Source of the DNA: Isohypsibius dastychi
Lineage: Eukaryota; Tardigrada; Eutardigrada; Parachela; Isohypsibiidae
Assembly: GCA_034696485.1 (NCBI GenBank)
Contig: JAQIWT010001515.1
Span: 1 to 10,512, forward strand
DNA: 10,512 bases
Direction: 5' to 3'
Shown: positions 1 to 7,620 of the stretch, piece by piece
Layout of the letters: each line of letters begins with the position of its first letter
Numbering within the stretch: position 1 is the stretch's first letter
Notes under the pieces: model-generated
Seen by the model: only the letters and a program-made list of their open reading frames with translations
What the model was told of the DNA's origin: nothing
Database searches by the model: none
Translations under genes and position numbers: made by a program

Positions 1-125
1 TCCTGCCATCCATGAAGCATCAAAATCTGCTTGGTCCAATTCTCAGGCTTCCATTCCTGAGCAGCAATCTTCCCCCATGGGAGCTCGATTTCCAATTCTT
101 TGGCAGGTGCAAGTCCGTGAAGCAT
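1..125 (-). CDS. Serine-hydrolase-like protein (kraken/SERHL-type alpha/beta hydrolase), N-terminal part, cut by window edge
   Basis: Read from 125 down to 1, this gives 41 codons and two bases, open to the edge. The protein starts MLHGLAPAKELEIELPWGK and goes on IAAQEWKPENWTKQILMLHG, then WQ. A beta strand with a PWG turn, an IAA stretch, and then a hydrophobic strand ending in LHGWQ is the arrangement at the start of the SERHL/kraken branch of alpha/beta hydrolases, where the HG forms part of the oxyanion hole. The next codon begins GA, so the usual D of LHGWQD is possible. The nucleophile serine and the rest of the triad lie outside the window. The ATG at 125-123 is the first in the frame. 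However, the frame stays open upstream to a stop at 221-219, and a good acceptor (ttttccag, AG at 201-200) lies within it, so an upstream exon could supply the true start. The exact substrate is unknown for most of this family. The family call rests on this short segment only. Confidence 0.6.
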   Translation of the reverse strand, partial: MLHGLAPAKELEIELPWGKIAAQEWKPENWTKQILMLHGWQ

Positions 126-559
126 TCTTAGAATCTGAGAGAACCTGGAATCTGGGTTGAGAAGAAGGAAAATGTAAATTTGGGAGGGAATATTCAAACC
201 TGGAAAATATCGAAGGATTTAGGAAATTTTTACTCCGAGAAAGCATGGAATGGAATGGGAAGAGCCCGAGTGCGGTTACCGGGATCGGTTGTTACCACGT
301 GTCTGTCAACAGATTCGTCATGCGCTTCCGGTTGCGGTTGAACAGGGATAACTGGGATGATTCGACGTGAATTCTGACGCAATCGATTACGAAACAGCCC
401 AAACTTGAAATCAAGGCGAACAAATTCTTAGACCTTCGAAAATGTTCAAGGTTTATAAACCATACGCGTTTCTGAAAGTGCGAAACTGAAATCGCCAGGA
501 TAAGCAAGGCAGCGGAAATCAAGGAAGCAAGAAAAGGAAATGTGTCCAACTTTAAAAAC
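126..559. other. Gap between the minus-strand hydrolase start and the first plus-strand duplication unit
   Basis: No gene is called here. The stretch should hold the hydrolase promoter and 5' leader. A palindromic E-box CACGTG sits at 296-301, about 170 bases upstream of the hydrolase ATG; one such hexamer can occur by chance. On the minus strand, an 85-codon frame from 549 to 292 begins with a hydrophobic run (FPFLASLISAALLILAISV) that could pass for a signal anchor. It matches no family I know and contains several acceptor-like TTTCAG strings, so I leave it uncalled. Confidence 0.35.
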
Positions 560-837
560 GGTTTGTTGTGGTTTCAGGCAACGGCGGAGCTTCGAGGGGA
601 AAGTGGAAAAAATCTGTATGCGTTTCTCTGACCCGCTAGTAACCGGAGCCCAGTTGATGCGACGAGGCGATGATTACAGAGTTTGTTGATTGAAAGTCAA
701 AGTCGGATTCGGGAAGAAAGAAAGGAAAGTTCCTCAGAACTTGCAGTACGACTCGTTTTGGATTTTTCTGAACAGCTTTCTAGATTTGATTTCTGTATTT
801 CCAGTTCCTATCGTGTCACATTTTAGCTCTGCCAACC

Positions 838-1636
838 ATGTCCTCTCCCAGCGAAGAAGCAGCATCCCAGGGGAGAAAACCGAAAACTGGCTAAACAAAG
901 ACCGAGAGAGGGGAACTTGAGATGGAAATTCGACATTTCGTGGTTTCTATCCAACGTTCTGGAGATGTTGTATTTGTAGGGAATTGGAGCAGCTCACCAG
1001 CCAAATCAGTCGTTAAATATGGGGTTCCTTCCCAGCATTAGACTGGGAAGCGAGGCTATGCAAACCATTGTGGAAATTCTCAGCGATCCTGATGCTAAGA
1101 GGTTGTTCAGCGGGACGACTCCATCCCTGGTATCACACATCCTGGCCAAACCGTACATGCAAGACTTGGCGACGATTGATCGGACTCGATTTGCGGAGAT
1201 CTGCTTGATTGCAGCTTGTTCCAGCCGAAATATTGTCGAGGCCAAACTGGCTGGATATCCAGTCTTGCGAGCAGCTATTAACAAGGGTGAAACGCAAATG
1301 AACACCTTATTGGGTAATCAACGCGACTGGATCACGAAAGACTCGGATGGCCAGCTGAACCTGACAGCCCTTAGCTTGGTTGGACATATGATTGCTCGAG
1401 CTGCGCCGAATACTTCCGCGAATCCAGCTGTGAAACAACTGCGAACAAAGATCGGCGGAAAAGATATTTGGACCATGAAGAACGCGCTGGAAATGCGACA
1501 AGGAATTAGCAAGCCTTGCCAGATTTGGGTCGAGCGAATTAAGAAGCATCCTGTGGCCGATGTCGATGAGCATTTGCAAGTGGTCATCGATTACTTCGCA
1601 CCTGCTGGAGTGATGGCCAGTGGTCCTTCCCACTGA
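838..1636 (+). CDS. Unknown two-exon gene, tandem copy 1, with a damaged splice donor
   Basis: By comparison with copy 2 the exons are 838-870 and 980-1636, both phase 0, giving 229 aa if spliced. Exon 1 codes MSSPSEEAASQ, matching MSAPSEEAAVE in copy 2. The equivalent donor reads CAG then gggaga, where copy 2 has GAG then gtgaga, so the GT is GG. Read-through hits a stop after seven more codons. The acceptor tttgtag at 973-979 is intact, and the second exon is open with no frameshift. An internal ATG at 1019 could start a 205-aa product. The protein looks soluble and mostly helical, with no signal peptide or membrane segment. Two well-conserved blocks (residues 55-110 and 136-229) are separated by a variable loop. 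The family is not recognised. It may be a functional gene with a different first exon, a gene using a rare non-GT donor, or a very young pseudogene. Confidence 0.6.
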
Positions 1637-1800
1637 TGCGACAACTCCGTGTTATTTTCGAGGAACAGCTTTTCGTATAGTACTCTTTTAGGCTGTAATG
1701 AGATGTGTATCATTTCTCTTTTATTAAAAAACCCTCTTCAACCGGAAACGAATTTTTCGATACAGTATTATTGAAGTCTGTGGTCAGTTGACTTGTGGGA

Positions 1801-1836
1801 AATAAACTGTTCTGTCTCTCAGCTGATTTCAATAAA
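1801..1836 (+). terminator. Polyadenylation signals of copy 1
   Basis: Two AATAAA hexamers, at 1801-1806 and 1831-1836, lie 165-200 bases past the copy 1 stop. The second is conserved in position in copy 2 (3147-3152), within the shared 'ctcagctgatt' context, which makes it the better candidate. Confidence 0.55.
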
Positions 1837-1959
1837 TCGACCGATTTCATTGAATTATGGGACGGAGATGCGGCAGTATGGTTGTTCCTCGAGAAATTAA
1901 CAAAACAAAACGAAAACGGATAGTTGTTATTTCATGCAACGGTGGAGCTACGGGGAACT

Positions 1960-1979
1960 CCCCCCCCCCCCCCCCCCCC
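1960..1979. repeat. C homopolymer, 20 bases
   Basis: An uninterrupted run of 20 C, about 230 bases upstream of the copy 2 start. The aligned part of unit 1 has no such run, so it arose after, or at, the duplication. The G-rich complement can form a quadruplex, and such tracts are known to be length-unstable. Confidence 0.95.
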
Positions 1980-2210
1980 GACACAGACGATTTTTTGAAC
2001 GGTGGTAAGCGGAGTCTCGATGATGGGACAAAGCGATGGGTGCGGAGCTTTTGATTGAGATCTCAAGTCAGTCGAAGAAGAAAGGAAACTTTAGAATTCT
2101 TTCTTCGCTGGTGGGTGTTTTGTGTGTTCTGCCATAGATTATTTTGGAACGCTTTCTTCATTTGTCGGTAGTTCCGGCTCCTGTCGAGTCACACTCTGGA
2201 TTTGCCGAAC

Positions 2211-2962
2211 ATGTCTGCACCCAGCGAAGAAGCCGCTGTCGAGGTGAGAAAATGAGCAAAACACGAAACGAGAAATGTACTTCGCGAAATTTTGATTTTT
2301 TGGTTTCTCTATTTCACGCAGGAAGCTCGTAATTTATGTATGTGTTGATTTAGATTCCCGAATCTGTTCATTCTAAGGTGTCAGTCGAACCGAAGACCAG
2401 TTTCGAAATTATGTGTTCTAAGTGCTTGGACACCCCTGACATCTTGAAGCTGGTCACCGGAACGACTCCATCCCTGATATCACACATCCTAGCCAAACCG
2501 TACATGCAGGACTTGGCTGCCACTGATCGGACTCGATTTGCGGAGATCTGCTTGATTGCAGCTGGTTCCAGGCGAAGTATTGTCGACGCCAAACTGGCTG
2601 GATACCCAGCTTTGCGAGAAACTCTGATTAACGATGGAAAATGCGATTGGACTTCCGACAGCTTTCATGCGGCTGACCAGCTCAACCTGACGGCTCTTGG
2701 CTTGGTTGGACATATGATTGCTCGTGCTGCACCGAATTCTTCCGCGAACCCAGCTGTGAAGCAACTGCGAACGAAGATCGGCGGGAAAGATATTTGGACC
2801 ATGAAGAACGCGCTGGAAATGCAACAAGGAAACAGCAAGCCTTGCCAGATTTGGGTCGAGCGAATAAAGAAGAATCCTGTTGCAGAAGTCGATGAGTATT
2901 TGCAAGCGGTCATCGATTATTTCGCACCTGCTGGATTGATGGCCAGTAGTCCTTCCCACTGA
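2211..2962 (+). CDS. Unknown two-exon gene, tandem copy 2
   Basis: Exons 2211-2243 and 2354-2962, phase 0, encode 213 aa. The donor is GAG/gtgaga and the acceptor gatttag, with a 110-base intron. A nearer AG at 2319-2320 (cacgcag) leads to a stop within nine codons, so it is not the coding acceptor. The start context gaacATGt matches copy 1. The protein is soluble-looking and probably helical, with no signal peptide, membrane segment, zinc ligands or obvious catalytic motif. The strongest shared blocks with copy 1 are residues 46-101 (about 45 of 56 identical by eye) and 120-213 (about 84 of 94). They include the segments SHILAKPYMQDLA, TRFAEICLIAA, NPAVKQLRTKIGGKDIWTMK and PCQIWVERIKK. Residues 12-45 and 102-119 differ strongly from copy 1. 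I do not recognise the family. The splice sites and the conserved frame support a real gene. Confidence 0.8.
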
Positions 2963-3146
2963 CACGACAGCTCTGAATTATTCTCGAGGAACAACTCTCC
3001 GTGAATATTTTCAGCGAAATTTGTACCATTTCGCTTTTATTAAACACTTTTCGACCGGAAACGACATTTTCGAGTCAGTGATTGATTGATGTCTGTGGTC
3101 ATTCGACGGGTGGAAATATAAACTGTAATGCCTCTCAGCTGATTTT

Positions 3147-3152
3147 AATAAA
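3147..3152 (+). terminator. Polyadenylation signal of copy 2
   Basis: AATAAA 185 bases past the copy 2 stop, aligned with the hexamer at 1831-1836 in copy 1. Confidence 0.55.
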
Positions 3153-3225
3153 TAGACCGATTTAATCGAACTGTGGTACGGAGATGCGGTGGGTTCCTCG
3201 AAGAAAGAATGAAAACGTATTCTGG

Positions 3226-3574
3226 AAACGAATGGCTGGTCCGGAAGAGTGAGAAAGAAAGGTAGCCACGGTCTTTGTCTTTCCGGCTACCAGCTACCCA
3301 GGAGGGGGGAGGGGGGGGGGGGTCTGCAAGAAGCAATATTTCAAACCAAAATTTTCCGATTTGTTTTCTTTGTGAGCTTTATATCACATTCAGCTGCAGT
3401 TTTCCCACCCACGCGACATTTTCTGGCACTTAATTCCGAGGAGACATTTGGCAACCATTGAAGCTTAGGCCTGCGCGAGGTGGATCACGCGAACCCCAAA
3501 CCCGAGATTACAGAGTAGTTGGAAATTGTTTTGTCGTTTATTCCTGGATCTTTCCTGTCTGCACCAACCTTGCC
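3226..3574. other. Gap upstream of the THAP gene
   Basis: This stretch holds the presumed promoter and leader of the THAP gene. It contains the G-rich tract at 3304-3322 and a weak TATA-like string (tttatat, near 3378). The THAP frame stays open upstream of its ATG, but no other ATG in that frame precedes 3575. I see no further gene. Confidence 0.4.
3304..3322. repeat. G-rich tract G6-A-G12, potential quadruplex
   Basis: Six G, one A, then twelve G. The twelve-base run can supply three GGG stems with one-base loops and the six-base run a fourth, so the tract meets the usual quadruplex pattern. It lies about 250 bases upstream of the THAP start and about 100 bases past unit 2. Confidence 0.85.
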
Positions 3575-5813
3575 ATGCCACCGAAGTGCTTCATTTCTGA
3601 TTGCTCGTACAACTCCCGGATCTACAAAGGGCCGCAGCTTGCAGTTTTCTCGTTTCCAAAAGACCTTGCAAGAAGGAATCTGTGGATTGACGCAGTCGGA
3701 GGAAAAACGCCAACAGCAACTTCGGCGATATGTCAACAGCATTTCGAGAACAAATATCTGCAGATGAAAGATCAAGATGGAAATATTGATGTAGGAGAGG
3801 CTGCATCTTCATCTGGAAGAATGTCGACAAGGAATCGCCAGCATGTGGGGGTAGAGAAAACGACTTCGACTCTTCAGCTGACGGATGAAGCAGTTCCGAC
3901 TTTGCTCCTTTCTGGAAATTCACAGGAAGTAGCCTCAGGTGAGGATTTCAAATGGGAATACTTACACAGATATTGTAATCTGTGATGTGAAAGGAAAAAA
4001 TGAACCAGCCGAATGTGTACGTTCATCTTGATGGTTGTACGTATAGCGGAAAGCCAGTCGTTTTTAAGTTCTGTTTACAAAATCATATTTGTTCTATAAT
4101 CAGTTTTTAACTTGTTCGAATATGTTTCAATTTGTTTGAATTCTTCTGAAGTATTTTCCTGTTTATCTTTGGAGTTCATTGTGACATCGTAAGTTCGCGC
4201 TTTCCATTTCAAGAGCTGTTGCCTGCATGCTTCTTTACGGAAAAATTCAAAAAATTCTTCTTTTTGATGACGGTACCTTAATGTTTCTCTAATGTGTAAT
4301 ATTCGAACCTTCCGTGGATCTATGTAGCCAGCCGGTTATCTATATATCTTATTCACTTACGACTTTTTACGATGCACTGGAGCTTCAGCTTCCGAAAGTA
4401 TAGTTGAATAAATCGAATAAATACAGAAGCTTCGTACCGAGGTAAATTCTTGAAATATTGATTGTTTTCAATAACTGTTTCTCTCGATCGTCGTTTTTGG
4501 TCGTTTTTCATTTTTCGCTCATTATTGCATTATGCAGGTTCTATATCGAAACCTCGAAAACGCCGGCTCAGCGAAGACGAAATACCAACACTTTCAATTC
4601 TAGTAACTACTCCAGAACCTGTCTTCGAACTTCCGGTATCGACTCCAAGCACCAGCATACCTCGGGTTATTTCTCCTTCAAAATCTCCTTTTAAAGACTC
4701 TGGAACACACGTTGATTCGCTGACCGGCTTCGATGATCTCGCAAAACTGATCGAAGGTCCTCCGACTCAGCTGACTTATTCCACTAAATGGCTGATCACG
4801 TTGGGCAAAGGAGAAGCCGACGGCTCTGCTGGCGGAGCGTTGTTCTATCAATTTGATCCGAATAACGAAATGCCGACTATCCTTCGGAGTGTCACTATTG
4901 ATGGGAATCTGAATGTCAAGGCCTATTACGACGGACTTCGGATTCACCCCCAGGTAGTTATTCACTTCTCTTGCCATTTGTGAATAATCTGATGATACCA
5001 AATTTTGCTTGAACGCGAAGGTTAGATAAAATGTAGGTTTTCAGCGAAGATGACTTTTTTAGAATATACTGCACAAAAAATGAAAGGATTGATCTTCTGA
5101 ACTCTTTCAGAAACATGTTTTTGAATTTGCAAAGGGTCAATAAAAATGAAAAGGGTTCATTTATTTTTGATACTTGGACAAGTTAACCATTTTGGACTTG
5201 CTTTCAGGTTTTCGCCGAAGAATTCAGCGATGTTCAACTTCCCGGAAGTGTTCTCACCCTGTCTTCCTGGCAGCAGTTGATCACGATCCTCGAGACCACC
5301 GATAATTACACCGGTGACAAATTCACATTCGACTATGCTCCGCATTTATCCTGTCGCGCTGATACCTACACTCGAGCTCTGGAAGCGCTGGAAGAACGCA
5401 AAAAAGAAATCCAGCAAGAAGGCATTGTTGACTTTGAGAGCGAAGATCCCGCTGAATTATCCAAATTAAATTTCGTCATGGAGCAAATTAATCTCCTGGA
5501 TTGCATGCCGAATCAGCGGACTTATTCGGCGGCTTTGGCGTGTTGGACGGAAGCGGTCCTGAAGAAGTCTTTTGATGTTTATCGGTTCTTGGACCGAAGT
5601 GGCGCGTTGTCGATTCCGAGAGTTCAGCTGGAAACGACGATGACGCTGCAGGAGTTGGACCGGAAACGAAGGGTGGGAGAGAGACGAAGGGTTCCGGTTG
5701 CGGTGGATGAGAATGACGAAAGTATGGTGGAGGAGGTTGAGAATGTCGGGAATAATGTGGCGGAAGAAGCGACGGAAGATGAGGAAGCGGTGGATGCTAT
5801 TGTGGAATTCTGA
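3575..5813 (+). CDS. THAP-domain protein, three exons, 461 aa
   Basis: Exons are 3575-3938, 4538-4953 and 5208-5813. The borders are CAG/gtgagg, ttatgcag, CAG/gtagtt and ctttcag, and the phases (1, then 0) fit without a gap. Residues 1-112 form a THAP zinc finger: ligands C5, C10, C53 and H56 (the C2CH pattern), with F25, P28 and W37 at family positions and a closing AVPTLL box at 106-111. THAP domains bind short DNA sites. In most members the CxxH is about 25-30 residues from the AVPT box; here it is 49, and the insert is S/G-rich. Exon 2 opens with a basic KPRKRR cluster (126-131), a likely nuclear signal, followed by an S/T/P-rich linker. Residues from about 170 to 400 form a folded-looking region (YSTKWLITLGKGEADG, then GALFYQFDPNN) that I do not recognise. 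A second basic patch (DRKRRVGERRR) and an acidic tail end the protein. I infer a nuclear DNA-binding regulator. The finger is certain enough; the role is not. Confidence 0.85.
4407..4421 (+). terminator. Tandem AATAAA pair inside THAP intron 1
   Basis: AATAAA occurs at 4407-4412 and again at 4416-4421, about 120 bases before the end of intron 1. If exon 1 is not spliced, the frame runs to a stop at 3983-3985 and makes a 136-aa protein that is little more than the THAP finger. Used as a poly(A) site, this pair would give that short form. The motif is seen; its use is inferred. Confidence 0.3.
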
Positions 5814-6140
5814 TTTGCCGGAAGTGAGTTCGTTTGGGCCAGCCGATAATTGTTAGGCACTTGTTTCTTGAACCTCAATAATTTATTTAAGTTGAGATAC
5901 AAATGGGACCATCTCCTTTGTCCACTTTCCGATTTTTTTATACTTGTAATATTCCAGTTCTTGATTGATGGAAGTAAACATCTCTCTCTCTCTCTTCTGC
6001 GGAACGGATCTTATTGTCGAACTGTCTCAATTGTTCAGTTTATGATCCGTTCGAAATTGTGTCGTTTCAGTTTTCGCGTTTTCCTGAGATGGTGTTTTGA
6101 AAAGCTGTTTTAAATCTTGTTGTTGTTGTACTATTATATT
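5814..6140. other. Gap between the THAP stop and the upstream ORF of the RH1 gene
   Basis: This should contain the THAP 3' end. No AATAAA is present; the nearest resemblance is aataattta near 5877. It also contains the (TC)7 tract and a short (TTG)4 run at 6117-6128. The same-strand gap from THAP stop to next start is 476 bases, which is small but too large to claim co-transcription. Confidence 0.4.
5981..5994. repeat. (TC)7 dinucleotide run
   Basis: Seven TC units, continued by a short pyrimidine stretch. It is a minor microsatellite and the only one of this type I saw in the window. Confidence 0.8.
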
Positions 6141-6293
6141 ATGGTTGGAAAAGGTCACCTTGGCACTTTGTGGACCTTCCTTGACGACCCGAATTCTTTC
6201 GCTTTATTAGCATTCCTTTTACAGGTGAGTCATTCCAAAACATTCCATTCTTTTTCTGTTTTCGTTCAAATTGTTCTCGCTGACCTGGAATGA
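6141..6293 (+). CDS. Upstream ORF of 50 codons overlapping the RH1-gene start
   Basis: ATG at 6141 opens a frame that ends with TGA at 6291-6293, overlapping the next gene's ATG (6290-6292) as ATGA. An in-frame stop at 6111-6113 precedes it. The product begins MVGKGHLGTLWTFLDDPN and has a hydrophobic stretch (FALLAFLL). After codon 28 the sequence reads ttttacag/gtgagt, a full-consensus donor. It could therefore instead be a 28-codon first exon, phase 0, that skips to the acceptor at 6788 and yields a form lacking the RH1 part. No family is recognised. Coding is uncertain. Confidence 0.25.
   Translation: MVGKGHLGTLWTFLDDPNSFALLAFLLQVSHSKTFHSFSVFVQIVLADLE
6214..6230 (+). other. Back-to-back acceptor and donor (ratchet-like splice site)
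   Basis: The string tccttttacag is followed directly by gtgagt, joining at 6224/6225. An acceptor abutting a consensus donor is the form of recursive splice sites and of zero-length exons. It may equally be just the donor of a 5' exon. No AG lies between it and the ATG at 6290, so an intron starting here would remove that ATG. Confidence 0.3.
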
Positions 6294-7620
6294 TGGATTC
6301 GAATTCGGTTCCGGAAGTTGGCGATCCGGTGTCTATTTACGAGACTGCTGGTGCGGTTTATGGGATTTTGGATCGTTTATCGCGGGATTATGATTGTCCA
6401 GCCATCGAGAAACTGGTGCCTCATTTGAATAATTTGTTCGGACAGCTGGAATTGGTTGCGATGGGAAAGGATGGGAATAAAACGGAGGATACCAAAAAGG
6501 AACTCGTTCACTATTTGAACCGGATTGAAATCATTAAAAGTGAGCGGCTGAAATTGATCGAAAAATTTGACATCGTAAGGAAGTTTTAAAATACCAGCTT
6601 AGAAAAAATAGTTTCTTCAAAATGTTTAAAAACAGAATACACCTTAATCTTTTAGTAACCAGCTTAGTCAAAGACGAGTTTTTCGGGTTCCGTTCCAATA
6701 TTCTGGCTTGACTTTATCATGATTTAAATATCTGAAAATTATTTCAGGTTTGGTTTTTCTGAAACCGAGTTTTTTATCCTTTTTCCAGGATTTCGAAGGA
6801 GTGATATCAGAATGGAGAAAAGAGTCGGGCGACCTCGAAGCGCAGATTTCGCAACTTCGGGCTGAGATTGAGCAGTTGAATATCGAATTGGGAAACCGTG
6901 AATTCGACTTGGAACATTTCCAATCAGGAAATTCTGTTAAGGAAAGGAAAAAGAAGGACGAAGAATACTTTGCTCAAATAGCGAAGGTCATCGCTGAAAT
7001 GAAGGAACAAATTTGCTTCAAAGAGGACGCGCTTGCTACAGTTCATAAAGAGCTCGATCTGGTGAGAATCAACTTAGTATTTTGTGAAAACAATAAAACG
7101 GAACTCGATAAAATAATTCGGATTTTTGGTTTTGAAATGAGAAAACCTGGATTTGCAGTTTAATTTGGGAATTAAATACATATGATAAAACGAATTAGCA
7201 ACTATGATATTCATAAACTCGATCTTGTAGAATCGTATTTTGGTTTCTGGTTTTAGAACCCGAGTGGAGAACATTGGCTTAAAAAATCTAACAATAAATT
7301 GGTTTTATAAATATAATAAATAGTCTTTGAAAAGAACGGGATATTCTCAAACAGTTACCAAAAAAATTCGAGTGAAATTCAGTATCATTCTTTTATTTAC
7401 ATTGTTAGTGTTTCAGAAGGTGGCGGAGTTGAGAAGAATAGTCAGTGAGTTGCGGGAAGCCAAGACAAAAAACTGCGATCTAAGAACCAAATATCGAAAG
7501 GTCACCGAAGAAAAAGATACTCTGGAAGCTGAACACGAAAATCTCCAACTTCGCCTTGCTCAGAATACTCAAGAGATTACAAAGGCTCAGCGTGAACTCC
7601 GAGAATCATTCTGGGATTGA
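6290..7620 (+). CDS. RH1-type coiled-coil protein, RILP/RILPL or JIP-like, three exons, 253 aa
   Basis: Exons are 6290-6574, 6789-7061 and 7417-7620, all phase 0, with donors ATC/gtaagg and CTG/gtgaga and acceptors tttttccag and gtttcag. Residues of about 8-95 read SIYETAGAVYGILDRLSRDY, then IEKLVPHLNNLFGQLE, and a charged helix ending KSERLKLIEKFD. This is the order and spacing of the RH1 module of RILP, RILPL and JIP3/4, which folds as a helical dimer and binds myosin Va or kinesin/dynein-linked partners. Residues 96-186 and 187-250 are almost wholly heptad-like coiled coil. I do not see a clear RH2 (the Rab-binding part of RILP proteins), and the protein is close in length to vertebrate RILPL2, shorter than RILP. 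A second ATG follows the first directly. It is probably a cytosolic adaptor in vesicle or organelle transport. Confidence is good for the gene model and moderate for the family. Confidence 0.65.

Larger units (their letters stand above)
560..1918 (+). repeat. Tandem duplication unit 1 (approximate limits)
   Basis: This unit is similar to 1919-3225 in order and content. Both have a leader with the shared words 'caacgg(c/t)ggagct' and 'aagaaaggaaa', a short first exon, an intron of 109 or 110 bases, a long second exon, then a 3' flank with 'tctcagctgatt', AATAAA and 'acggagatgcgg'. The shared flanks beyond the coding region show that a genomic segment was copied, not a processed mRNA. The borders are judged by eye and may be off by tens of bases. 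Confidence 0.75.
1919..3225 (+). repeat. Tandem duplication unit 2 (approximate limits)
   Basis: This is the second copy of the unit at 560-1918, in direct orientation and directly adjoining it. The spacing between the two ATGs is 1373 bases, between the stops 1326, and between the conserved AATAAA signals 1316, so the copies have gained or lost small segments. The largest visible difference in the leader is the C run at 1960-1979, which takes the place of a non-repetitive stretch in unit 1. Confidence 0.75.

Noticed and set aside
292-549. Minus-strand 85-codon frame with a hydrophobic N-terminus
   Set aside because: No family likeness, several acceptor-like strings inside, and it lies between divergent genes where leader and intron sequence is expected.
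1006-1636. Long minus-strand frames opposite copy 1 (and likewise 2489-2965 opposite copy 2)
   Set aside because: They mirror the conserved plus-strand exons, and the plus frame has splice structure and matched start and stop; the reverse frames are shadows.
2320-2353. Acceptor at 2319-2320 (cacgcag) for copy 2
   Set aside because: It opens a frame that stops within nine codons; the acceptor at 2351-2353 gives the full 213-aa product.
838-2962. The tandem pair as endogenous viral nucleoprotein genes (bunyavirus-like)
   Set aside because: Size and helical character allow it, but I see no family-specific motif, and both copies have an intron and host-like UTRs. Only a profile or structure search could support it.
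560-3225. Unit pair as a transposon with long direct repeats
   Set aside because: No terminal inverted repeats, target-site duplication or transposase seen; a simple tandem gene duplication explains it.
3591-3923. Minus-strand frame of 110 codons opposite THAP exon 1
   Set aside because: The plus strand carries a clear zinc finger in the same place.
5850-6113. Plus-strand frame of 87 codons after the THAP stop
   Set aside because: Low-complexity product with S/F/L runs partly from the TC repeat; no splice or start support, most likely 3' flank.
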